From an uncultured Clostridia bacterium (GTDB lineage: Bacteria; Bacillota_A; Clostridia; Christensenellales; Aristaeellaceae): a stretch of DNA of 11,572 nt. The DNA lies in contig CAKUDW010000039.1 in NCBI GenBank assembly GCA_934645275.1, forward strand, positions 1 through 11,572. Reading direction: 5' to 3'. Positions 1-6,053 of the stretch are shown piece by piece. Both the position numbers and the translations under genes were made by a program. Every line of letters begins with the position of its first letter. Position 1 is the stretch's first letter. The notes below the pieces were generated by a model, which was not told the origin of the DNA, did no database searches, and saw only the letters and a program-made list of their open reading frames with translations.

Positions 1-1189
1 CTCCCTTCACATGTTCGTTTTGCAGGCAAAGCGAATAACTTATGTCCATTGCCCTCGCGCCCAGCGGCGCAGTAATAAAAATGGCAAGCGCCGCCGCCGA
101 AAGCGCAAGTGAACCGCAGTTCAAGTCCATAGCCAGTGGGATGCCACCAATCGCCGCTTGAACAGTGGCCTTGGGCAGCTCCGCCAGCATCACAAAAAGT
201 CGTTCGCGCGCCCTCAACGTCGTTTTGACCACGCACAGCCACGTGCCCAGCATTCGAAACGCCAATCCAAGAAAAATCATGCTGACCAGTGGAAGTCCTG
301 CCTGCAGCATGGCAGACGGATCAATCGCCGCGCCGACCAACACAAAGAGAAATATCTCTGCACCCGTCCAGGCCTTTGAGAGCGCTTTTGCCGCATGTCG
401 AGCGCTCTCCGGTCGCCATGCCAATACTGCCATCCCCATGCCAATCACCGCCAGGTAACCCGAAAACGGTACGATAGCATTTACGGTATCCTCAAGCGCA
501 ATAAGCAGAATTGCAAGCGCCAACAGCAGCAGACAACGTTGCATCGACTGCGTTCGAAGTCGTTCAAACAGTAACGCAATCATAAACCCGATTCCACAAC
601 CGAGCGCCGCACCCGTCAATATTGAAACTGGAATCTGTACCAACATCTCCAGACGAATCCCATCGCCGCCTTCCATAGAAAGCAGCACTTCAAACAATAC
701 TATCGTGTACACATCGTCCGCTGATGCACCCGCAATAATCATTTGCGGAATACCCTTGTCCGTCCCCCAGCCTTCCTCCATCAACCGCGTCATTCGCGGC
801 ACGACCACTGCCGGAGATACCGCGCCCATAATTGCCCCAAGTATGCCTGCTTCAACTCGTGAAACGCCGAGTATCGTAGGGGCAAACAGAAAAAACGCCA
901 GTATTTCCAGCGTTGCCGGCACAAAACACAGCAATAACGCCGGACGCCCGACCCTTCGCAGCACCGATATATCCAGCATCAGCCCTGCCCTGAGCAGGAT
1001 GATGACAAATGCCAGCACGCGGATATCGCCGGAAAACGTCAGAAAGCCGTCATCCAGCAGATTGAGCACATATGGGCCGATCATGGCTCCCGCAAGCATG
1101 GCGCCCATAATACTCGGAAGATGCATGCGGCGAAAGAGCATGCCGCCAGCAAGCCCAAACATCAATATTAACCCAACAGAGAATACCAT
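1..1189 (-). CDS. Monovalent cation:proton antiporter (CPA family), 3' end cut by window edge
   Basis: An integral membrane exchanger, probably moving Na+ or K+ out against H+. The frame is open from an ATG at 1189 to the left edge, giving 396 residues with no stop, so only the extreme C terminus can be missing (family members are usually about 400 residues). I read about a dozen hydrophobic segments. Family marks are the early loop LPSIMGAMLAGAMIGP (residues 24-39), the acidic pair in GASADD (154-159), and LPKATVQAAIGG with a conserved lysine (about 338-349). The two adjacent aspartates resemble the ion-binding site of electrogenic CPA2-type exchangers rather than the Asn-Asp of CPA1. This assignment is inference. 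AAGGAGG at 1197-1203 lies 7 bases before the ATG. Expression is probably set by the structured leader at 1286-1510. Arginine codon CGA is frequent here (about 9 of 21), unlike the genes to the right. Confidence 0.88.
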   Translation of the reverse strand, partial: MVFSVGLILMFGLAGGMLFRRMHLPSIMGAMLAGAMIGPYVLNLLDDGFLTFSGDIRVLAFVIILLRAGLMLDISVLRRVGRPALLLCFVPATLEILAFFLFAPTILGVSRVEAGILGAIMGAVSPAVVVPRMTRLMEEGWGTDKGIPQMIIAGASADDVYTIVLFEVLLSMEGGDGIRLEMLVQIPVSILTGAALGCGIGFMIALLFERLRTQSMQRCLLLLALAILLIALEDTVNAIVPFSGYLAVIGMGMAVLAWRPESARHAAKALSKAWTGAEIFLFVLVGAAIDPSAMLQAGLPLVSMIFLGLAFRMLGTWLCVVKTTLRARERLFVMLAELPKATVQAAIGGIPLAMDLNCGSLALSAAALAIFITAPLGARAMDISYSLCLQNEHVKG

Positions 1190-1285
1190 AAAAACGCCTC
1201 CTTCTAGCTGCGCAGGGCGAAGGCACAAAAAAGCAGCGCCAACGCCCGAAAACTGCGCAATCAAATCACTGATCCTGCAAGTTTT

Positions 1286-1370
1286 CAGAAGTCATTGGCT
1301 CTGCAATTGTACATCGCAATAATCCAGCAAAGCGGTTTGGGCAAAGCCTGCCCGGGGAAACTTCACTCCC
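1286..1370 (-). promoter_or_regulatory. Riboswitch-like structured RNA, copy 2 of a tandem pair
   Basis: Minus-strand order: GGGA (1370-1367), GU, GAAGU (1364-1360), UU, CCCC (1357-1354), hairpin GGGCA-GGCUU-UGCCC (1353-1339), AAACC (1338-1334), a longer stem GCUUUGC...GCAGAGC (1333-1327 with 1304-1298, inner AUUG/CAAU pairing), CA, AUG, ACUUC (1292-1288), UG. The order and spacing of blocks match copy 1. P1 (GAAGU/ACUUC) and AAACCGC are identical. The second hairpin has a different sequence but keeps its pairing. Downstream there is a U6 run (1232-1227) and competing pairings, but no terminator as clear as that of copy 1. Confidence 0.55.
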
Positions 1371-1419
1371 GCCCACTTTTTATTCTGACTGCCTTCCCCC
1401 CTTCCCGAAGAAACCGGCC

Positions 1420-1468
1420 AAAAAAGAAAACAGCCGGCAACTTCTGACAAATCCAGAAGTCATCAGCT
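1420..1468 (-). terminator. Intrinsic terminator inside the antiporter leader (attenuator)
   Basis: On the minus strand, AGCUGAUGACUUCUG (1468-1454) pairs with CAGAAGUUGCCGGCU (1446-1432). This gives 15 positions with one mismatch and a few G-U pairs, across a 7-base loop. It is followed by G, TTTT, C, TTTTTT (1431-1420). The 5' arm contains the whole 3' strand of P1 of the upstream element, so the terminator and the folded aptamer exclude each other. It lies between the promoter and the gene it would control, about 230 bases before the ATG. Confidence 0.7.
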
Positions 1469-1510
1469 TTCGCGGTTTGAGCGTCGCCACTCGGGGAGCA
1501 CTTCTTTCCC
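1454..1510 (-). promoter_or_regulatory. Riboswitch-like structured RNA, copy 1 of a tandem pair
   Basis: Minus-strand order: GGGA (1510-1507), AA, GAAGU (1504-1500), GC, UCCCC (1497-1493), a hairpin GAGUG-GCGA-CGCUC (1492-1479) with a GNRA-type loop, AAACC (1478-1474), a short GC-GAAA-GC stem (1473-1466), UGAUG, then ACUUC (1460-1456). GAAGU can pair with ACUUC as the closing stem P1, and GGGA with UCCC as a second helix or pseudoknot. The same blocks recur in copy 2. The 3' half (AAACxGC ... GCUGAUGAC) resembles what I recall of fluoride (crcB) aptamers. However, the conserved GAUG and UACU are not intact and an extra hairpin is present, so the class is left open. It starts about 3 bases after the predicted transcription start and controls the terminator at 1420-1468. 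Confidence 0.6.
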
Positions 1511-1519
1511 TTTTCTGTA

Positions 1520-1548
1520 ATTATAAGCCCGCCATAACGGTCCGTCAA
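1520..1548 (-). promoter_or_regulatory. Sigma-A type promoter for the antiporter leader
   Basis: Read on the minus strand: TTGACG (1548-1543), a 17-base spacer, then TATAAT (1525-1520). Transcription would start near 1513, just before the first structured element, leaving a leader of about 320 bases before the antiporter ATG. The -35 box lies in one arm of the hairpin that follows pncB. This is a sequence match only, with no expression evidence. Confidence 0.7.
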
Positions 1549-1583
1549 GCCGCCCCGCTGTATTCCATGCGGAGCGGCTTGAC
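1544..1583 (-). terminator. Hairpin just after pncB, weak terminator candidate without T tract
   Basis: A 15-base inverted repeat (1544-1558 with 1569-1583, one G-U type mismatch) around a 10-base loop, starting 9 bases past the pncB stop. Neither strand has a T run after it, so a classical intrinsic terminator is doubtful. It could protect the 3' end of the lgt-pncB message. Its left arm carries the -35 box of the antiporter promoter. Confidence 0.4.
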
Positions 1584-1591
1584 GATACTGC

Positions 1592-3022
1592 TCAATGCCG
1601 ATAACTTTGCAGCATTGAGTTTTTCAGCATCCACAGGCTGTCGGAAAGATCTACCTTGTATCTATGGGGATTGAGCAGACGCTTGTACTGATCCCAGAAG
1701 GTATCCAGATCTTCGCGGCAATGCTGCTGGATCTCCTTAAGCGTGGGCGACTGATACACGCATTCGCCATTTTTGAAAATCTGCGTGTGCAGCTCCTTCA
1801 TGGTATAATCCGTCAGCGTCATGCTCTTCCAGGTGTTTACCGGATCGTATATCGTGAGGGGTTTACTGGCATCGTATTCCTCATGCTCCAGCGCGATCAG
1901 GTCGGCCACGGCCTTGCCTGTCTTGTTGTCATAAATGCGCCAAAGCTTCTTGATGCCAGGATTGGTGATTTTTACCGGGTTTTCAGAAATCTTGATCTTG
2001 GGAATCACGCGGCCGTCAATCGTCTCCGCGCTCATCTTATACACGCCGCCGAGCGACGGGCAATCCTCGCTGGTAATCAGCTTCGTGCCCACGCCCCAGG
2101 TATTGATGCACGCGCCCTGAAGCTTCAGATCGCGAATCAGGTTCTCATCCAGATCGCCGGAAGCGCAAATGATGGTATTCGGGAAACCCGCCTGATCGAG
2201 CATCTTGCGCGCCTCACGGCTCAGGTAGGCCAGGTCGCCGCTGTCCAGGCGGATGCCGACCGGCTCGTGCCCCTGCGCGCGCAGTTCGTTGAACACGGTG
2301 ATCGCATTGGGTACGCCGCTGCGAAGCGTGTCGTAAGTATCCACCAGCAGCAGACAGCTGGTCGGGAACATTTCAGCATACTTGCGGAAGGCGGTAATTT
2401 CGTCCGGGAAGGACATCACCCAGCTGTGCGCATGCGTGCCCGCAATGGGGATGGAATACATTTCACCGGTCAACACGTTGCTGGTGGACTGACAACCGCC
2501 GATAATCGCGGCGCGCGCGCCATAGATGCCCGCATCCGGGCCCTGCGCGCGGCGAAGGCCAAACTCCATCACCGTATCGCCCTCGGCGGCCTGCGCCACG
2601 CGGCTGGCTTTGGTGGCGATCAGCGTCTGATGATTAATGATGTTCAGCAGCGCGGTTTCTATCAGCTGCGCCTCAAAGACCGGTGCGGTCACGCGAATCA
2701 GCGGCTCGCCCGGAAACACAATCGTACCTTCCGGCACGGCGTATATATCGCCGTGGAACTTAAATTTGCGCAACTCCTGCATGAACTCCTCGTCGAACAG
2801 GTTCAGCGAGCGCAGGTAATCGAGCGCGTGATCGTCGAAATGCAGGTTTTTGATGTAATCGATCAGCTGCTCAAGGCCGGCCATGATGGCGTAGTGCGTG
2901 CTTTCATCCTTGCTGCGATAGAACATGTCGAAGGTGGCGATGTTATCGCGCAGACCGGTTTTCATGTAGCCGTACATCATCGTGAGCTGATACAGATCCG
3001 TCAGCATGGTAAGATTTCTCAT
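1592..3022 (-). CDS. pncB: Nicotinate phosphoribosyltransferase
   Basis: A cytosolic enzyme of NAD salvage: nicotinate plus PRPP (with ATP hydrolysis) gives nicotinate mononucleotide. The 476-residue length is normal for the clostridial form of the family. Marks are the N-terminal TDLYQLTM (8-15), [13 protein letters not shown] (153-165), GTHAHSW (195-201) carrying the histidine region that is phosphorylated in the family, VDTYDT (227-232), IRLDSGDL (257-264) and GVGTKL (310-315), which belong to the phosphate and PRPP-binding barrel. The ATG is preceded by AAGAGGGG, which overlaps the end of lgt. Only 6 bases separate the lgt stop from this ATG, so the two genes are almost certainly co-transcribed and possibly translationally coupled. 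No functional link between them is obvious. The frame has no breaks. Confidence 0.96.
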   Translation of the reverse strand: MRNLTMLTDLYQLTMMYGYMKTGLRDNIATFDMFYRSKDESTHYAIMAGLEQLIDYIKNLHFDDHALDYLRSLNLFDEEFMQELRKFKFHGDIYAVPEGTIVFPGEPLIRVTAPVFEAQLIETALLNIINHQTLIATKASRVAQAAEGDTVMEFGLRRAQGPDAGIYGARAAIIGGCQSTSNVLTGEMYSIPIAGTHAHSWVMSFPDEITAFRKYAEMFPTSCLLLVDTYDTLRSGVPNAITVFNELRAQGHEPVGIRLDSGDLAYLSREARKMLDQAGFPNTIICASGDLDENLIRDLKLQGACINTWGVGTKLITSEDCPSLGGVYKMSAETIDGRVIPKIKISENPVKITNPGIKKLWRIYDNKTGKAVADLIALEHEEYDASKPLTIYDPVNTWKSMTLTDYTMKELHTQIFKNGECVYQSPTLKEIQQHCREDLDTFWDQYKRLLNPHRYKVDLSDSLWMLKNSMLQSYRH

Positions 3023-3028
3023 TGCGAA

Positions 3029-3958
3029 TTACCCCTCTTGTTCATCAGGTTTGCCTTGGTAGGAATCAAAGCGATATATCATCGCCGCAAAGCCCGGCAA
3101 TGCCAGAGCAAATACGGCGCAGAGTACCCCCTGGTTGAGTGCGATGGCCGCGCCCAGAAACAGCGCGTCTGCCACTGGCACACAGCGCACCAGCCACGAC
3201 TGCCGCCGCGCCCGCATCGCAAACACCGTGCACACCGCGATTACCGCCGCAAGCGACAACAGTTGGGAAACGCGCATCCCCAGCAGATACAAGCTGTCCG
3301 TGCGCAGTCCCTCAACCAGTGCGCGCTCCAGCGCGTACAGCAGCAGATACCACAAAAACACATCGCCCGTGCGCCTGAAGCGGCGCTTCTTTTCGGCCGT
3401 CAGCAGCAGCGCCGCCACACAGAAGCACCACGCGGATTCATAGAAGAACGTGGCCCAGTGCCAGCCCGCACCCGGGATTTCCACCGCCAGCGGAAAAAAC
3501 TGCAGCCGAGAATTCACCACTGCCGCGCCATAGGCCTCGTGGTTTACAAAATTACCCCAACGCCCCACAGCCTGTGCAAACGCCAGCCCGGGCGCAACCA
3601 GATCCGCCGTCTTGGCAAAGGATATTCGCTTTGCCCTGCAATAGATAAATACGCCCAGTGCACCACCGATCACGCCGCCATAAATGGCCATGCCGCCCTG
3701 CCGAAAGGATAAGATATCCTGCAGATGTGCCGCATAGTATTCCCACGAAAAGAGCACATAGTAGACCCGCGCGCAGATCAACCCCAGCGGCACCGCAGCC
3801 AGCGCCAGATCCACCGCCGTATCCTTCTTAAAACCCAACCGCCCCTCGCGCGCGTGCGCAATCAGGATAGCCCCTGCCGCGCCCGCCACAATCAGCAACG
3901 CATACCAGTAAATCTCAAAGCCGAACAGAATCATTCCGCTCGAAGTAAATTGTATCAT
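3029..3958 (-). CDS. lgt: Prolipoprotein diacylglyceryl transferase
   Basis: A membrane enzyme that transfers diacylglycerol from phosphatidylglycerol to the lipobox cysteine of prolipoproteins, the first step of lipoprotein maturation. The Lgt signature is intact: GRWGNFVNHEAYG at residues 132-144 (catalytic-type Arg133, Asn136, Glu141). RQGGMAIYGG (86-95) and ERALVEGLR (211-219, holding the second conserved Arg) are also present. Start choice: the ATG at 3958 has GGAGG 6 bases upstream. The longer frame from a TTG at 3973 would swallow that ribosome-binding site and is rejected. The protein is 309 residues, somewhat longer than the usual 260-280, because of two extra hydrophobic stretches (about 262-275 and 278-294) after the normal last helix. 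First gene of an operon with pncB, under a near-consensus promoter. Confidence 0.95.
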   Translation of the reverse strand: MIQFTSSGMILFGFEIYWYALLIVAGAAGAILIAHAREGRLGFKKDTAVDLALAAVPLGLICARVYYVLFSWEYYAAHLQDILSFRQGGMAIYGGVIGGALGVFIYCRAKRISFAKTADLVAPGLAFAQAVGRWGNFVNHEAYGAAVVNSRLQFFPLAVEIPGAGWHWATFFYESAWCFCVAALLLTAEKKRRFRRTGDVFLWYLLLYALERALVEGLRTDSLYLLGMRVSQLLSLAAVIAVCTVFAMRARRQSWLVRCVPVADALFLGAAIALNQGVLCAVFALALPGFAAMIYRFDSYQGKPDEQEG

Positions 3959-3964
3959 GGCAAG

Positions 3965-3969
3965 CCTCC
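3965..3969 (-). promoter_or_regulatory. Ribosome-binding site that decides the lgt start
   Basis: GGAGG on the minus strand, 6 bases before the ATG at 3958. It lies inside the alternative TTG-initiated frame, which is why the shorter protein is preferred. Confidence 0.8.
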
Positions 3970-3982
3970 GCAATCTTTACCC

Positions 3983-4012
3983 ATTATAATCATTTTGGCA
4001 TGAAAATGTCAA
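3983..4012 (-). promoter_or_regulatory. Sigma-A promoter of lgt-pncB
   Basis: TTGACA (4012-4007), an 18-base spacer, TATAAT (3988-3983), both boxes perfect consensus. The 5' leader before lgt would be only about 18-20 bases, leaving no room for a riboswitch. It is back to back with the plus-strand promoter at 4023. Confidence 0.85.
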
Positions 4013-4022
4013 TACATCTGCA

Positions 4023-4051
4023 TTGCACAGCGCGGTTTTATCGGGTATAAT
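4023..4051 (+). promoter_or_regulatory. Sigma-A promoter of the HlyD-like/division operon
   Basis: TTGCAC (4023-4028), a 17-base spacer, TATAAT (4046-4051). Transcription would start near 4058, about 80 bases before the HlyD-like ATG. It is divergent from the lgt promoter, and the two -35 boxes are 10 bases apart, so the two units may influence each other. Confidence 0.82.
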
Positions 4052-4071
4052 ACACAATAGGCTTTTCATTG

Positions 4072-4100
4072 GTGGAATCATGCCCCGCGCGCGATTCCAC
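4072..4100 (+). promoter_or_regulatory. Leader hairpin with alternative pairing upstream of the HlyD-like gene
   Basis: GTGGAATC (4072-4079) and GATTCCAC (4093-4100) form a perfect 8-base inverted repeat around a 13-base GC-rich loop, inside the predicted 5' UTR. The GATTCC arm could instead pair with GGAATT just downstream (4107-4112, one G-U). Two exclusive folds are therefore possible. No T tract follows. It could equally be an operator. Function unknown. Confidence 0.35.
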
Positions 4101-4137
4101 GGCCGCGGAATTATTCTATACGTTCGGAGCGAGGCTT

Positions 4138-5322
4138 ATGCGCAGGAAGAAACGGGTAACCGGAAGATTTTATATATTCCTATTGATACTTCTGGTAATT
4201 GCCTTTCTGATTGTGCGCCCTCATTTGGGGTTGGGCATGAAGGAAGCCGTCATAATGACGGCTAACACCCAGTATTCGCAGATGATGGACTGTGTTCTGG
4301 TGCGCGACGAGCAGCTGGTCGCGTCGGATTCCACGGCGCGCATCGAATACATCGCTTCTGAAAACGCCTATGTAAATCAAGGCGATACCGTGGCCTACAT
4401 CTACACCGCAGGCTATTCTGAAAATCTGTTGGCCAAGCTGGAAGAAACCCGCGCCAAGATTCAAGATTACCACAAGAATACGATTCTGAACAACATCAAG
4501 GACAGCACGCTCGAGCGCTACGACACAATCGTAGACCTGATGGTGTTGGAATTCAAGCATCTGGTGAACCACGACAGCCGCGGCAGCTTGCTCAACGCTG
4601 CCCGCCAGCTGGAAACCGCCATGGTAAACCGCCAGGAATACCTGCGCCAGAACAAGCGCGGCGATACCAAGCTCACCAAGCTCTACGATGAAGAAAATAC
4701 CCGCATGACCAGCATTCAATCCTGGCGGCAGGTGGAAACCGCCCCGTCCGGCGGCGTGGTCTCCTTCTATCTGGACGGCTACGAGAGCGAGCTTACGCCC
4801 GATACGTTGTCCTCGCTCACGCCGGCCGATATCAGGGCCGTACTGGCCGGGCAGAAGCTTTCCTCCTCAAAATCCACCAAGTCCACCGGCATATACAGGC
4901 TGGTGAATCAGGATCACTGGTATGTGGCGCTGGTGGCCGACGCCAACACCTGGAATCCCGTGGTGGGACAGGAATACTACCTTCAGATGCAGGGCTTTGA
5001 GGATTTGGCCTTCACCGCTTCCGTAACCAGCGTTCAGAAGGACAGCGGCACGCTGCTGGCCGTGTTCGAAATCAACGACCCCATCGGCCCACTGATCTAC
5101 CAGCGCACCGGCAAGGCGATGCTTTCGATTACCATCTCCGGCCTGTCTGTCACTTCCAAGGCGCTCAGCGAGCAGAACGGCCAGATTGGCGTATGGCTCT
5201 ACGACGTACCGGGCGGCACGTTCATTCCGGTGGAGGTACTCTCCAACGACGGCAAGAATGCGCTGATTCAGCCGCTGGTTGAAGGCGCGATCGGTGTAGG
5301 CCAGCGCGTGCTGATAAAGTAA
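4138..5322 (+). CDS. HlyD-like membrane-fusion/adaptor protein
   Basis: A predicted single-pass membrane protein with a large extracytoplasmic part. After the basic start (MRRKKR) comes one hydrophobic segment (about residues 11-27). Residues about 70-90 (YIASENAYVNQGDTVAYIY) look like the first half of an HlyD/biotinyl-lipoyl-like barrel sandwich, followed by a helical stretch (95-190). A second half begins at about 200 (APSGGVVSFYLDG), and a beta-rich C terminus follows (255-394). Such adaptors normally partner with exporters, but no transporter gene lies next to it. The ATG at 4138 has GGAG 8 bases upstream. A longer TTG frame from 4069 would run through the leader hairpin and is rejected. 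Only 12 bases separate it from yggS, so it heads the division operon, in the place held by ylmD in Bacillus. The family call rests on pattern, and the role is unknown. Confidence 0.75.
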   Translation: MRRKKRVTGRFYIFLLILLVIAFLIVRPHLGLGMKEAVIMTANTQYSQMMDCVLVRDEQLVASDSTARIEYIASENAYVNQGDTVAYIYTAGYSENLLAKLEETRAKIQDYHKNTILNNIKDSTLERYDTIVDLMVLEFKHLVNHDSRGSLLNAARQLETAMVNRQEYLRQNKRGDTKLTKLYDEENTRMTSIQSWRQVETAPSGGVVSFYLDGYESELTPDTLSSLTPADIRAVLAGQKLSSSKSTKSTGIYRLVNQDHWYVALVADANTWNPVVGQEYYLQMQGFEDLAFTASVTSVQKDSGTLLAVFEINDPIGPLIYQRTGKAMLSITISGLSVTSKALSEQNGQIGVWLYDVPGGTFIPVEVLSNDGKNALIQPLVEGAIGVGQRVLIK

Positions 5323-5334
5323 GAGGCGAATGCT

Positions 5335-6024
5335 ATGGATCGTGAAAAGCTTGAGGCCAACATAGCGCTCTGGTCGGAGCGCATCGCTGAGGCCTCCGCG
5401 CGATGGGGCGGCGCGCAGATCTGTGCCGTCACCAAAACGCAGAGCGCTGAAACCGTGAATATGGCGCATGCTGCAGGGTTGAATCTGATCGGCGAAAACC
5501 GCGTGCAGGAACTGATGAGCCGGATCGACCAGTTTGATCCTGGCCTGCACATTCATCTAATCGGTTCGCTGCAGACGAACAAGGTGAAGTACATTATGGG
5601 CCGCGTGGAAATGATCCAATCCCTGGATCGAGACGTGTTGGCCGACGAAATCTCTCGACGTGCAGTAACCGCCGGGCTGGAAATGCCCGTGTTGGTGCAG
5701 GTAAACATCGCACGCGAAGCGCAGAAGGGCGGCATTGATGAAGACGACTTGCTCCCCTTCATTCGGCGTTGTGCCGAAAAGCCCGGACTGCGCGTGCGCG
5801 GCCTGATGGCCATCATGCCGATTGCAACCGATCCAGAAACCGTTCGCCCCTATTTCAGGCGGATGCGCGAGTGGTTTGAACGGCTGCGAGAGATGGATAT
5901 TAAAGAGACAAGCATGGACATCCTTTCCATGGGCATGTCCTCAGACTGCATTGTGGCGGCTCAGGAAGGCGCCACAATGGTGCGGCTGGGCAGGAATCTG
6001 TTCGGCGAACGCACGCATAAATAA
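5335..6024 (+). CDS. yggS: YggS/YlmE family PLP-binding protein (PLPBP)
   Basis: A small PLP-homeostasis protein with an alanine-racemase-like barrel but no known enzymatic reaction. At 229 residues it is full length. Visible family blocks are AVTKTQ with the PLP-binding lysine (Lys34), IGENRVQEL (52-60), HLIGSLQTNKVK (74-85), VQVNIAREAQKGG, LRVRGLMAIMP, and SMGMSSD plus GATMVRLGRNLFGER at the C terminus, which bind the PLP phosphate. AAGAGG precedes the ATG. It lies directly upstream of sepF, the usual arrangement in Bacillota and Actinobacteria, and is probably co-transcribed with its neighbours. Confidence 0.96.
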   Translation: MDREKLEANIALWSERIAEASARWGGAQICAVTKTQSAETVNMAHAAGLNLIGENRVQELMSRIDQFDPGLHIHLIGSLQTNKVKYIMGRVEMIQSLDRDVLADEISRRAVTAGLEMPVLVQVNIAREAQKGGIDEDDLLPFIRRCAEKPGLRVRGLMAIMPIATDPETVRPYFRRMREWFERLREMDIKETSMDILSMGMSSDCIVAAQEGATMVRLGRNLFGERTHK

Positions 6025-6053
6025 TAAAGATAGACGACGGAGGGACAGAGCTT

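Noticed and set aside
1306..1311. TACAAT on the minus strand as a second -10 box for the antiporter
   Set aside because: No -35 box at a proper distance, and it lies in the loop region of the variable stem of copy 2.
158..1322. Plus-strand open frames opposite the antiporter
   Set aside because: Low-complexity Ser/Pro/Arg translations, antisense to a clear membrane transporter that reads without a break on the minus strand.
1363..1548. A 61-codon minus-strand frame in the antiporter leader
   Set aside because: It starts inside the hairpin and promoter and runs through the first structured element and its terminator. There is no ribosome-binding site, and the RNA structure explains the sequence better.
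1591..1624. 8-base inverted repeat followed by TTTTT on the plus strand
   Set aside because: No plus-strand gene ends here. It lies within the 3' coding end of pncB and has a long loop, so it is probably chance.
1664..3712. A 682-codon plus-strand open frame opposite pncB and lgt
   Set aside because: It is antisense to two well-recognised genes, is rich in His/Arg/Gln in an unprotein-like way and matches no family. Long antisense frames are common where GC-rich codons dominate.
3959..3973. Upstream TTG start for lgt
   Set aside because: It would place the GGAGG ribosome-binding site inside the coding region and start almost at the transcription start.
4069..4137. Upstream TTG start for the HlyD-like gene
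   Set aside because: Adds 23 non-hydrophobic residues through the leader hairpin. The ATG at 4138 has its own GGAG and gives a normal basic-plus-hydrophobic N terminus.
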